This document shows, piece by piece, positions 1 to 6,397 of a stretch of DNA of 9,739 nt. The notes under the pieces were generated by a model. It ran no database searches. It was not told the DNA's origin and worked only from the letters and a program-made list of their open reading frames with translations. Numbering within the stretch: the first letter of the stretch is position 1; each line of letters starts with the position of its first letter. The translations under genes and the position numbers were made by a program. This stretch comes from Lachnospiraceae bacterium UBA7076 (GTDB taxonomy: Bacteria > Bacillota > Clostridia > Lachnospirales > Lachnospiraceae), in the NCBI GenBank assembly GCA_002493625.1, contig DKZK01000037.1:1-9739 (forward strand), written 5' to 3'.

Positions 1-30
1 TCTTTGTGTGAAGTTCTGAAGGTGCATTAA
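1..30 (+). CDS. possible C-terminal tail of an upstream gene (partial)
   Basis: The first frame is open for nine codons from the window edge and stops with TAA at 28-30. The other two plus-strand frames stop within 20 bases. A terminator-like hairpin begins 18 bases later, as expected behind a gene end. Nine codons are too few to identify a product or prove coding. Confidence 0.2.
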   Translation, partial: SLCEVLKVH

Positions 31-48
31 AATATAAATATTGTTTTT

Positions 49-73
49 AGTACACTTTATTTGTGTACTTTTT
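49..73 (+). terminator. intrinsic terminator-like hairpin upstream of tRNA-Trp
   Basis: AGTACAC (49-55) and GTGTACT (63-69) form a perfect 7-bp stem with a 7-base loop, followed by TTTT (70-73). The stem is A+T-rich and lacks a strong GC core, so termination may be partial. That would suit a tRNA gene with no clear promoter of its own in the short space that follows. Confidence 0.5.
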
Positions 74-93
74 CTTTAAAGAATATTATATTT

Positions 94-164
94 AGGGGAT
101 TGGTCAAATGGTATGATAGGGGTCTCCAAAACCTTTGGTGGGAGTTCGATTCTCTCATCCCCTG
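94..164 (+). tRNA. tRNA-Trp (anticodon CCA)
   Basis: A complete 71-nt cloverleaf can be folded by eye. The acceptor stem is AGGGGAT (94-100) with ATCCCCT (157-163) and discriminator G164. The D stem is GTCA/TGAT around a loop containing GG. The anticodon stem is GGGGT/ACCTT with loop CTCCAAA, giving anticodon CCA at 126-128, which reads UGG (tryptophan). The variable loop has 4 nt. The T stem is GGGAG/CTCTC with loop TTCGATT. The 3' CCA is not encoded (CTG follows), so the CCA-adding enzyme would supply it. A strong terminator follows immediately. Confidence 0.95.
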
Positions 165-171
165 CTGACTT

Positions 172-217
172 AAAAAGACTTGAAATACTGGTAGATACCA
201 GTGCTTCAGTCTTTTTT
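172..217 (+). terminator. intrinsic terminator of tRNA-Trp
   Basis: AAAAAGAC (172-179) pairs with GTCTTTTT, TGAA pairs with TTCA, and TACTGG pairs with CCAGTG around the small loop TAGATA. The hairpin runs into TTTTTT ending at 217. It begins 8 bases after the tRNA 3' end. Confidence 0.85.
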
Positions 218-390
218 GCTTTCTTACTGGTAATTATTTACGGGAGATTCCGGATTTTATGTGTGACAAGAATTTAAAGGCAGAAAAATTTTTTAGATAA
301 TGATTGGGTACTTAAAGTCGTCTTATATACAACTTATTTTAGAAAAATCCCCCTTATTTCATATTGCTTTAAACTAAATATTGCTGAGTA
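218..390. other. non-coding A+T-rich spacer, nothing recognised
   Basis: Between the tRNA terminator and the next promoter I see no open frame with a ribosome binding site, no tRNA-like fold and no recognisable riboswitch core. Together with the promoter and leader (391-490) it makes a gap of about 325 bases without a protein gene. Confidence 0.6.
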
Positions 391-419
391 TTGTCATTTT
401 ACTAATATTGTTCTATAAT
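391..419 (+). promoter_or_regulatory. sigma-A type promoter of the hydrogenase-chemoreceptor gene
   Basis: TTGTCA (391-396) and a perfect TATAAT (414-419) are separated by 17 bases. Transcription would begin near 426 and give a leader of about 65-75 nt before the start codon. This is one of the two best promoters in the window. Confidence 0.7.
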
Positions 420-446
420 TATATCATATGGCTTTATAGAATTAGC

Positions 447-487
447 ATACGAAAGTATAAGGCAGGCTTGTTGTTTAAAGAGCCTGC
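447..487 (+). promoter_or_regulatory. two-hairpin leader just before the start codon
   Basis: The leader has a small stem, ATAC/GTAT closed by a GAAA tetraloop (447-458), then a GC-rich 7-bp stem, GCAGGCT (462-468) with AGCCTGC (481-487), around a 12-base loop. The second hairpin ends three bases before the ATG at 491. It also covers the only purine-rich run at normal spacing from that ATG (AAAGAG, 477-482), so it could affect initiation. There is no T-run, so it is not a terminator. I could not match it to a known riboswitch; the GCAAAGC core of the c-di-GMP class I riboswitch is absent. Confidence 0.45.
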
Positions 488-490
488 GGA

Positions 491-2458
491 ATGGGGTGGA
501 TAATGGAAGGAAATGTACAAACGGGGTTAATTTTTACAAATGATAATTGTATTGGTTGTAACAAATGTATTTCCAGTTGTCCTGTCATAACAGCTAACAA
601 TGCTGTGGATACTGAAAATGGGCAGAGGATTTATGTTGACGGAACCAAATGTGTGGCATGTGGCGCATGCTTTGATTCATGTGAGCATGGTGCCAGAGAA
701 TTCAGGGATGATACGGAAAGGTTCTTTGAGGATCTTCAGAAGGGTGAAGGGATTTCTGTATTGTGGGCTCCCGCATTTGCAGCAAACTATCCGAATGAAT
801 ACAAGCGGATTTTGGGCGGATTAAAGCGTTTGGGTGTCAGACGTATAATCAGTGTAAGCTTTGGTGCTGACATTACAACATGGGGGTACATAAAGTATAT
901 CACCGAGCATAATTTTATGGGAGGGATATCGCAGCCTTGTCCTGCAATCGTAAATTATATCGAGCATTATATTCCTGAGCTTATACCCAATCTTGTTCCT
1001 GTACACAGTCCGATGATGTGTGCAGCGATATATGCCAAAAAATATATGCATCTTACTGATAAGCTTGCATTTATCAGTCCCTGCATTGCCAAAAAATCAG
1101 AGATTAGCGATCCAAATACATATGGTTACATCAGCTATAATGTTACCTTTGATCATCTTGTTAAATATGCGAAAAACAAAAACATTATGGCTGACCCGGC
1201 GCCTGATGAAATTGAATATGGTCTTGGGTCAATCTATCCAATGCCGGGAGGTCTTAAGGAAAATGTGTACTGGTTCTGTGGTGAGGATATGTTTATACGT
1301 CAGATAGAGGGTGAAAAGCATGCATATCATTTCCTCGAACAGTATAAGGAAAGAGTTCTTAAATCTAAACCGCTTCCGTTTATGGTTGATGCCTTAAACT
1401 GTGCACAGGGCTGTATATATGGAACAGGTGTTGAGGAAGAAAAGACAAGAAATGATGATACACTATATGAGCTTCAGAGAATTAAAGAGGCAAGCAAGAG
1501 CAGGAATCCTAAGAGTGCGTGGGCAAGAGGGGCAACCCCTGAAAAGCGTCTCAAAAATCTTAATAAACAATTTGCGAATCTTGATATTAATGATTTTATA
1601 AGACATTATACGGACAAATCAGCAGGCAATCAGGTTAAAATTCCTGATAACCGTCAGTTTGCCGAAATTTTTGCAACCATGAATAAAACGACTGATGTTA
1701 AGACAAAAATTAATTGCAGCGCTTGCGGATATAATACATGTCGTGATATGGCTACTGCAATTTTCAATGGCTGCAACAATAAAACAAGCTGTATTCATTA
1801 TATTAAGGACCTTGCGGAGGATGAGAAAATACAGCTTGAAAAAGTATCGTTTGAGATGGAAGAACAAAACCGAAAAATTTTGGAAAAAACCGAAAGCATT
1901 TCTTCCATGGTTGCCGATGCAAATAAACAGTTTGCTTCACTTAATGTTTCAATAAATGAGATGTCTGTTGGAAACAATAACAATGCTGAGGAAACAGGCA
2001 ATATAAGCAGCGCAATGGAGGATGTTGTAATCTTCTGTAAAAACATGAAGGCCTCATTTAATAAAATCAATGACCTTCTGGTACAGCTCGGTGAGAATAA
2101 TGAAAATATAACTTCAGTTGCTGCGCAGACAAACCTTCTTTCGCTTAATGCGTCCATAGAGGCAGCACGTGCAGGAGAGGCAGGAAAGGGCTTTGCGGTT
2201 GTAGCTTCCGAGATTAAGGGCTTAAGTGAGTCAAGCCGTAATACTGCACAGGATAGTGAGCACAATAAAGAAGAAATTGTTGCTGCCATGAACAAATTAA
2301 ATGATGAAGCGGTCAATCTGATGAATATAGTAGATGATGTAAATAGGCGTATAAGTACGCTTGCTTCAAGCTCTGAGGAAATAGCTGCTTCCGCTACTAT
2401 GGTTGGAGATATTGCTAATGATTTAAAGGAAAAATTTGATGTCATAACTGCTTTGTAA
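491..2458 (+). CDS. sensory [FeFe]-hydrogenase fused to a chemoreceptor signalling domain
   Basis: A 655-residue soluble fusion protein, probably an H2 or redox sensor feeding the chemotaxis machinery. Residues 20-30 (CxxCxxCxxxC) and 54-64 (CxxCxxCxxxC) are two ferredoxin-type 4Fe-4S sites. Residues about 88-315 are an [FeFe]-hydrogenase H-domain with four candidate H-cluster cysteines: C150 (SQPCPA), C198 (SPCIAKK), C304 and C308 (NCAQGC). Residues 409-428 (CSACGYNTC, then C428) form another FeS domain. After a coiled-coil stretch (about 440-540) comes an MCP signalling hairpin whose tip, about 543-570, contains QTNLLSLNASIEAARAGEAG. No membrane segment or signal peptide is visible. The proton-relay cysteine before C150 is proline, as expected for a sensory rather than catalytic enzyme. 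The start is uncertain: ATG 491 has only AAAGAG inside a hairpin, and ATG 503 has GGGGTGG only three bases away. No hydrogenase maturase or electron-transfer subunit gene lies nearby. Confidence 0.9.
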   Translation: MGWIMEGNVQTGLIFTNDNCIGCNKCISSCPVITANNAVDTENGQRIYVDGTKCVACGACFDSCEHGAREFRDDTERFFEDLQKGEGISVLWAPAFAANYPNEYKRILGGLKRLGVRRIISVSFGADITTWGYIKYITEHNFMGGISQPCPAIVNYIEHYIPELIPNLVPVHSPMMCAAIYAKKYMHLTDKLAFISPCIAKKSEISDPNTYGYISYNVTFDHLVKYAKNKNIMADPAPDEIEYGLGSIYPMPGGLKENVYWFCGEDMFIRQIEGEKHAYHFLEQYKERVLKSKPLPFMVDALNCAQGCIYGTGVEEEKTRNDDTLYELQRIKEASKSRNPKSAWARGATPEKRLKNLNKQFANLDINDFIRHYTDKSAGNQVKIPDNRQFAEIFATMNKTTDVKTKINCSACGYNTCRDMATAIFNGCNNKTSCIHYIKDLAEDEKIQLEKVSFEMEEQNRKILEKTESISSMVADANKQFASLNVSINEMSVGNNNNAEETGNISSAMEDVVIFCKNMKASFNKINDLLVQLGENNENITSVAAQTNLLSLNASIEAARAGEAGKGFAVVASEIKGLSESSRNTAQDSEHNKEEIVAAMNKLNDEAVNLMNIVDDVNRRISTLASSSEEIAASATMVGDIANDLKEKFDVITAL

Positions 2459-2506
2459 TATTTTGGATGTTAAGTACCGGTGGCTCCAAAGTACCTGCTT
2501 ATGACT

Positions 2507-2552
2507 TTGTCTATATTGCGCAAACATATTTTGATAAAAAGGTGTTTCGCAA
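2507..2552 (+). promoter_or_regulatory. candidate promoter with interrupted dyad, upstream of the SDR gene
   Basis: TTGTCT (2507-2512) and TTTGAT (2530-2535) are 17 bases apart. An interrupted inverted repeat overlaps them: TTGCG-C-AAACA (2516-2526) and TGTTT-CGCAA (2543-2552), matching except for one extra C. The -10 falls between the arms, a layout compatible with an operator. Hexamer matches are moderate, so this is a candidate only. Confidence 0.35.
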
Positions 2553-2590
2553 ATAGCTAAATAAATTTTAATTATAAAAGGAGGTCTATC

Positions 2591-3391
2591 ATGGGATTTT
2601 TTACAGGTAAAACGGTTATTATAACAGGTGCAGGCAAGGCGACCCTAAGCGACGGCAAATGCGGCTCAATCGGATATGGAATTGCAACCGCTTTTGCAAA
2701 AGAGGGCGCAAATCTTGTCATAACGGGAAGAAATGTGAAGAAGCTTGAGGATGCAAAGGCTGATTTGGAAGAAAAATACGGTATTAAGGTGCTTCCGATA
2801 CAGGCAGACGTAAATGCAGGCGCTGACAATGAGACGGTTGTAAATAATGTTGTCAGGCAGACCATAGATACATTTGGGGATATTCATGTGCTCATAAATA
2901 ATGCGCAGGCGTCAGCGTCAGGAGTTACTCTTGCGGATCATACGACCGACCAGTTTAACCTTGCGCTTTATTCGGGACTTTACGCTACATTTTATTATAT
3001 GAAGGCATGCTATCCGTATCTCAAAAAAACGCAGGGGTCGGTAGTAAACTTTGCATCAGGCGCAGGAATATCCGGCAATTTTGGTCAGTGCTCATATGCT
3101 GCTGCAAAGGAAGGCATAAGAGGTCTGACAAGAGTTGCGGCAACCGAGTGGGGTCCTGACAACATTAATGTTAATATTGTCTGCCCTCTCGCATGGACTG
3201 CACAGCTTGAAAACTTCCAGAGAGATTATCCGGAGGCTTATAAGGCAAATGTTAAGATGCCGCCTATGGGACATTTTGGAGATTCCGAAATGGAAATAGG
3301 ACGCGTATGTGTTCAGCTTGCATCACCTGACTTTAAGTATATGACTGGGGAAACTCTTACATTGCAGGGGGGAAGCGGACTTCGCCCATAA
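2591..3391 (+). CDS. SDR oxidoreductase, 12-alpha-hydroxysteroid dehydrogenase-like
   Basis: A 266-residue short-chain dehydrogenase/reductase of the usual single-domain length. AAGGAGG at 2578-2584 sits 6 bases before ATG. The Rossmann loop starts TGAGKA (12-17) and ends SIGYGIA (26-32), so it is longer than the classic TGxxxGIG. NNA is at 103-105; catalytic S156, Y169 and K173 lie in FASGAG and YAAAK. R47, just after the second strand (TGRN), suggests NADP(H). From memory, the stretches NNAQASASG, YSGLYATFYYM, GQCSYAAAKEGIRGL and SPDFKYM-GETLTL match the NADP-dependent 12-alpha-hydroxysteroid dehydrogenase from Clostridium sp. group P (ATCC 29733) closely, which would make bile acids the substrate. 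The family assignment is sure. The bile-acid activity is inference, because uncharacterised relatives share these motifs. It has its own terminator. Confidence 0.92.
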   Translation: MGFFTGKTVIITGAGKATLSDGKCGSIGYGIATAFAKEGANLVITGRNVKKLEDAKADLEEKYGIKVLPIQADVNAGADNETVVNNVVRQTIDTFGDIHVLINNAQASASGVTLADHTTDQFNLALYSGLYATFYYMKACYPYLKKTQGSVVNFASGAGISGNFGQCSYAAAKEGIRGLTRVAATEWGPDNINVNIVCPLAWTAQLENFQRDYPEAYKANVKMPPMGHFGDSEMEIGRVCVQLASPDFKYMTGETLTLQGGSGLRP

Positions 3392-3403
3392 ATTTTATAA
3401 AAC

Positions 3404-3451
3404 GGGCATGTTGTGTAGGGATATATCCTGTATATGACACGCCCTTTTTTT
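3404..3451 (+). terminator. intrinsic terminator after the SDR gene
   Basis: GGGC (3404-3407) pairs with GCCC (3441-3444). After one A-C mismatch, the stem continues through TGTTGTGTA paired with TATATGACA, including G-T pairs. A palindromic GGATATATCC forms the apex. A run of seven T follows (3445-3451). It begins 12 bases after the stop codon. Confidence 0.8.
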
Positions 3452-3512
3452 GTATATATTAGCTTTATATTGGAAAACATAAGTAAAAATAATAAAAAGC
3501 AGGAGGAAAAAT

Positions 3513-4508
3513 ATGAATATATTATTTTATGACACAAAACCATATGATAAAAAATCCTTTGACATGGAGCTTGAAAAGCATACGGATGTTACAATAACAT
3601 ACCATGAGGCAGATATTTCAGAAAAGACAGTTTCCCTTGCAAAGGGATATGATGCTATATGTGCATTTGTAAATTCCGACCTTAGCGGTCCTGTTATAGA
3701 AAAGCTTGCAGATATAGGTATAAAGCTTATACTTCTTCGATGCGCAGGCTTTAATAACGTAGATATAGATAAGGCAAATGAAAAAGGAATTACCATACTC
3801 AGAGTTCCCGGATATTCGCCCGAGGCTGTTGCAGAGCACGCCATGTCGCTTGCCCTTGCGTCAAACAGACGTATACACAAAAGCTATATTAAGGTCAGAG
3901 AAAATAATTTTAGTCTTGTTGGACTGACCGGAATGAATTTTTATCAGAAAACGGCAGGAATTGTAGGTACAGGTAAAATCGGCGCAGCCATGTGCAGGAT
4001 ATGTCATGGCTTTGGGATGAAGGTTATTGCATATGATGTGTATGAAAACAAAGATTTGTCATTTGTGGAATATGTACCGTTGGATGAGCTTCTTGAGAAG
4101 TCCGACCTTATATCCCTTCACTGTCCGCTTACGGATGAATCCTATCACATGATAAATAGGGAAGCCATTGGCAAGATGAAAAAAAGACCCGTATTTGTAA
4201 ATACGTCAAGAGGGGCTCTTGTAGATACGGAGGATTTAATTAAGGGAATACGTGAAAATAAATTTTTCTCTGTGGGACTTGACGTGTACGAGGAGGAGGC
4301 AAGCAATGTTTTTGAAAACAGGGAGGATGAGCTTTTAGAGCATTCGGTCACTGCAAGGCTTTTATCGTTCCCTAATGTGGTAATTACATCGCATCAGGGC
4401 TTTCTTACTGTTGAGGCACTGTCTGCAATAAGCGAGGTTACAATAAAAAATGCAAGGGATTATGCGGCTGCAAATGTTGCCGACTATGAAAAAAATCAGG
4501 TAAAATAG
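3513..4508 (+). CDS. ldhA: D-lactate dehydrogenase (fermentative, LdhA type)
   Basis: A 331-residue D-2-hydroxyacid dehydrogenase that reduces pyruvate to D-lactate with NADH in the cytoplasm, a route for disposing of fermentation reductant. AGGAGG at 3501-3506 lies 6 bases before ATG. It resembles E. coli LdhA along its length: LRCAGFNNVD (75-84), PEAVAEHA (103-110), NFSLxGLTG (132-140), the NAD loop GTGKIG (152-157) and NTSRGALVD (230-238). Catalytic residues correspond to R233, E262 (in DVYEEE) and H294 (SHQ), each two positions lower than E. coli R235/E264/H296. This close match favours D-lactate dehydrogenase over phosphoglycerate or hydroxyisocaproate dehydrogenases of the same superfamily. 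Terminators on both sides mark it as monocistronic. I found no convincing promoter in the A+T-rich 60 bases upstream. Confidence 0.93.
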   Translation: MNILFYDTKPYDKKSFDMELEKHTDVTITYHEADISEKTVSLAKGYDAICAFVNSDLSGPVIEKLADIGIKLILLRCAGFNNVDIDKANEKGITILRVPGYSPEAVAEHAMSLALASNRRIHKSYIKVRENNFSLVGLTGMNFYQKTAGIVGTGKIGAAMCRICHGFGMKVIAYDVYENKDLSFVEYVPLDELLEKSDLISLHCPLTDESYHMINREAIGKMKKRPVFVNTSRGALVDTEDLIKGIRENKFFSVGLDVYEEEASNVFENREDELLEHSVTARLLSFPNVVITSHQGFLTVEALSAISEVTIKNARDYAAANVADYEKNQVK

Positions 4509-4518
4509 GACAAAGGGG

Positions 4519-4562
4519 GAGGGCTTTCGCAAGGTTTTTAACCTGTTGAAAGCCCTCTTTTT
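4519..4562 (+). terminator. intrinsic terminator of ldhA
   Basis: GAGGGCTTTC pairs with GAAAGCCCTC, and a second stem (AAGGTT with AACC plus a bulge) sits above it. TTTTT follows (4558-4562). The DUF378 gene converges from the other side with its stop at 4569. In that direction the bases after the stem are mostly C, then TTT, so the hairpin is a weaker terminator for the minus strand. Confidence 0.85.
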
Positions 4563-4568
4563 GTTCTT

Positions 4569-4772
4569 TTAGTCCGTTTCTCTGTTTACAAGACCATAGA
4601 AGCCGATGATATAAAGACCGGAGATTCCAACAAGACCGTATATTATTCTGGTGAGTGCAGAAGCATCTCCGAATAATGCAGATACGAGGTTGAAATCAAA
4701 AAATCCTATAAGTCCCCAGACAATGGCGCCTATGATTGTAAGAGTCAGACACAGGTAGTTTAGAAATTTCAT
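4569..4772 (-). CDS. DUF378 family small membrane protein
   Basis: A 67-residue protein with two predicted membrane helices (about 5-25 and 43-61) and a short hydrophilic tail, NRETD. The pattern GAIVWGLIGFFDFNLVSALFG followed by RIIYGLVGISGLY, read loosely, is that of DUF378 proteins such as B. subtilis YuzA. The function is unknown. I place the start at the ATG at 4772-4770 rather than eight codons upstream, because GGAGG (complement of 4779-4783) lies 6 bases before it. The gene is convergent with ldhA and divergent from the PurF-like operon. A small dyad, GCTTG/CAAGC (4805-4821), lies in its upstream region. Confidence 0.8.
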   Translation of the reverse strand: MKFLNYLCLTLTIIGAIVWGLIGFFDFNLVSALFGDASALTRIIYGLVGISGLYIIGFYGLVNRETD

Positions 4773-4869
4773 ACAAAACCTCCAATACATAAGCAAATAA
4801 AGTAGCTTGAAATTTACAAGCCCTTTAAATATAGGATTTACAAAAGCATTAAAAATATGTAGTAAATTG

Positions 4870-4898
4870 TTGCCAAAATAAATAAATTAATGTAATAT
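4870..4898 (+). promoter_or_regulatory. promoter of the PurF-like/hsp20/rhomboid unit
   Basis: TTGCCA (4870-4875) and TAATAT (4893-4898) are exactly 17 bases apart. Transcription would start near 4905, about 44 bases before the ATG at 4949. No purine riboswitch or T-box is seen in this short leader. Confidence 0.55.
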
Positions 4899-4948
4899 TG
4901 TCTTGCAGATATTTTAGTGACAGAGAATATGTATTACAGGAGGATATC

Positions 4949-6355
4949 ATGGGCGGTTTTTTTGGAGTTGCATCAAAAGAGGATTGTGTATTTGATTTAT
5001 TTTTCGGAACTGATTATCATTCACATTTAGGAACAAGACGTGCAGGCATGGCGGTATATGGAAAGGATGGTTTTGAAAAGGCTATTCATAAAATTGAGAA
5101 TGCACCTTTTCGGACAAAATTCGATAAAGAGGCAAATTCCATGCATGGTAATATGGGTATCGGATGTATATCAGATTATGAGGCACAACCAATTTTAGTA
5201 CGCTCCCATCACGGTTCATTTGCAATAACAACGGTTGGAAAAATAAATAATGCAGATACTATCATTGCAGATATTTTGAAAAATAATACTCATTTTTTTG
5301 AAATGAGTAACGGCGAAATAAATGCCACTGAGCTTGTGGCGGCAATTATCAATCAGAAGGAAAATTTTATTGACGGAATAAGATACGCACAGGAGATTAT
5401 TGAAGGTTCTATGTCAATGCTTATACTTACTCCTAAGGGAGTATACTGTGCAAGGGACAGATTTGGGCGGACGCCTGTAGTTATCGGTAAAAAGGATGGG
5501 GCAAGATGCGCTGCATTTGAAAGCTTTTCTTTCCTGAATTTAGGATACTCACTGGAACGTGAGCTTGGTCCCGGCGAAATTGTTGTCATGACGTCCGACA
5601 GTGTAAGAACGCTTGCTGCGCCCGGCAAAGACATGAAGATATGCACATTTTTATGGATATATTACGGATATCCGTCGTCAACCTATGAGGGCGTAAATGT
5701 TGAGAAAATGAGATACAAATGCGGAAAGGCTCTTGCAAACAGGGATGACGATGTTCATCCGGATATTGTTGCGGGTGTTCCCGATTCGGGAACCGCTCAT
5801 GCAATCGGATATGCAAATGCATCAGGCGTCCCGTTTTCAAGACCATTTATTAAATATACTCCAACGTGGTCCCGCTCCTTTATGCCTACCATTCAGAGCA
5901 AACGTAATCTTATTGCGAAGATGAAGCTTTTGCCTGTGGAAAATCTCATAAAGGATAAAAGCCTTGTTATTATAGATGATTCTTTAGTCAGGGGAACACA
6001 GCTCAGGGAGACAACGGAATTTCTATATGAGAGTGGAGCAAGAGAGGTGCATATAAGACCTGCGTGTCCGCCGCTTATATTCGGATGTAAATACCTTAAT
6101 TTTTCACGTACAAATTCTGAGATGGAGCTTATTACAAGAACTGTAATAGCGGAGCTTGAGGGAGGTGAGGTTTCAGACGAGGTACTGAAGGAATATGCCG
6201 ACCCTAACTCTGAAAAGTATGAAAAAATGGTAGAGAAGATTTGCGAAAAGCTTAATTTCACATCACTTCGCTTTCACCGGCTTGACGATATGATAGAATC
6301 AGTCGGGATAGACCCGTGTAAGCTGTGCACCTACTGCTGGAGCGGTAAAGAGTAA
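4949..6355 (+). CDS. PurF-like phosphoribosyltransferase lacking the catalytic cysteine
   Basis: A 468-residue homologue of amidophosphoribosyltransferase, which makes phosphoribosylamine from PRPP at the first step of purine synthesis. AGGAGG (4938-4943) 5 bases away fixes the start at 4949. The mature end is MGGFFGVAS where PurF has MCGIFG, so the glutaminase nucleophile Cys is Gly. The glutamine-site motifs also differ: GCISDYEAQP (72-81) replaces the RYxT region, and TTVGKINN (94-101) replaces HNGN. In contrast the PRPP loop IIDDSLVRGTQL (341-352, D343/D344) is intact. So are likely Fe-S ligands C232, C380, C460 and C463 (CKLCTYC near the C-terminus). The synthase half therefore looks functional, perhaps with free ammonia or a partner, while the glutaminase half looks dead. 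Similar proteins in clostridia and Bacteroides are usually annotated simply as PurF. It probably shares a transcript with hsp20 (42-base gap). Confidence 0.88.
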   Translation: MGGFFGVASKEDCVFDLFFGTDYHSHLGTRRAGMAVYGKDGFEKAIHKIENAPFRTKFDKEANSMHGNMGIGCISDYEAQPILVRSHHGSFAITTVGKINNADTIIADILKNNTHFFEMSNGEINATELVAAIINQKENFIDGIRYAQEIIEGSMSMLILTPKGVYCARDRFGRTPVVIGKKDGARCAAFESFSFLNLGYSLERELGPGEIVVMTSDSVRTLAAPGKDMKICTFLWIYYGYPSSTYEGVNVEKMRYKCGKALANRDDDVHPDIVAGVPDSGTAHAIGYANASGVPFSRPFIKYTPTWSRSFMPTIQSKRNLIAKMKLLPVENLIKDKSLVIIDDSLVRGTQLRETTEFLYESGAREVHIRPACPPLIFGCKYLNFSRTNSEMELITRTVIAELEGGEVSDEVLKEYADPNSEKYEKMVEKICEKLNFTSLRFHRLDDMIESVGIDPCKLCTYCWSGKE

Positions 6356-6397
6356 AAATATAGAATGGCTGATGTTCAATGATTGGAGGTTTTGTCA

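Noticed and set aside
94..164. tRNA-Trp as the attachment site of the integrase element
   Set aside because: The integrase is over 8 kb away with ordinary genes between, and I saw no repeat of the tRNA 3' end near the integrase.
426..490. c-di-GMP riboswitch upstream of the chemoreceptor gene
   Set aside because: Such riboswitches often precede chemoreceptor genes, but the conserved GCAAAGC core and tetraloop-receptor arrangement are absent.
1798..2445. Long minus-strand open frame of 215 codons opposite the chemoreceptor domain
   Set aside because: It is antisense to a clearly conserved MCP sequence, has no ribosome binding site, and its Ser/Ala/Leu-rich composition is the usual mirror of MCP codons.
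4898..4948. Upstream start giving the PurF-like protein 17 more residues
   Set aside because: That ATG overlaps the proposed -10 and has no ribosome binding site, while AGGAGG is ideally placed for ATG 4949. The added stretch does not place a cysteine at the expected cleavage position either.
4773..4948. Purine riboswitch or PurR-type control upstream of the PurF-like gene
   Set aside because: I could not find the purine riboswitch core or a convincing PurBox; only an ordinary promoter is visible.
6383..6397. TTG start for Hsp20
   Set aside because: It overlaps the GGAGG that serves ATG 6398.
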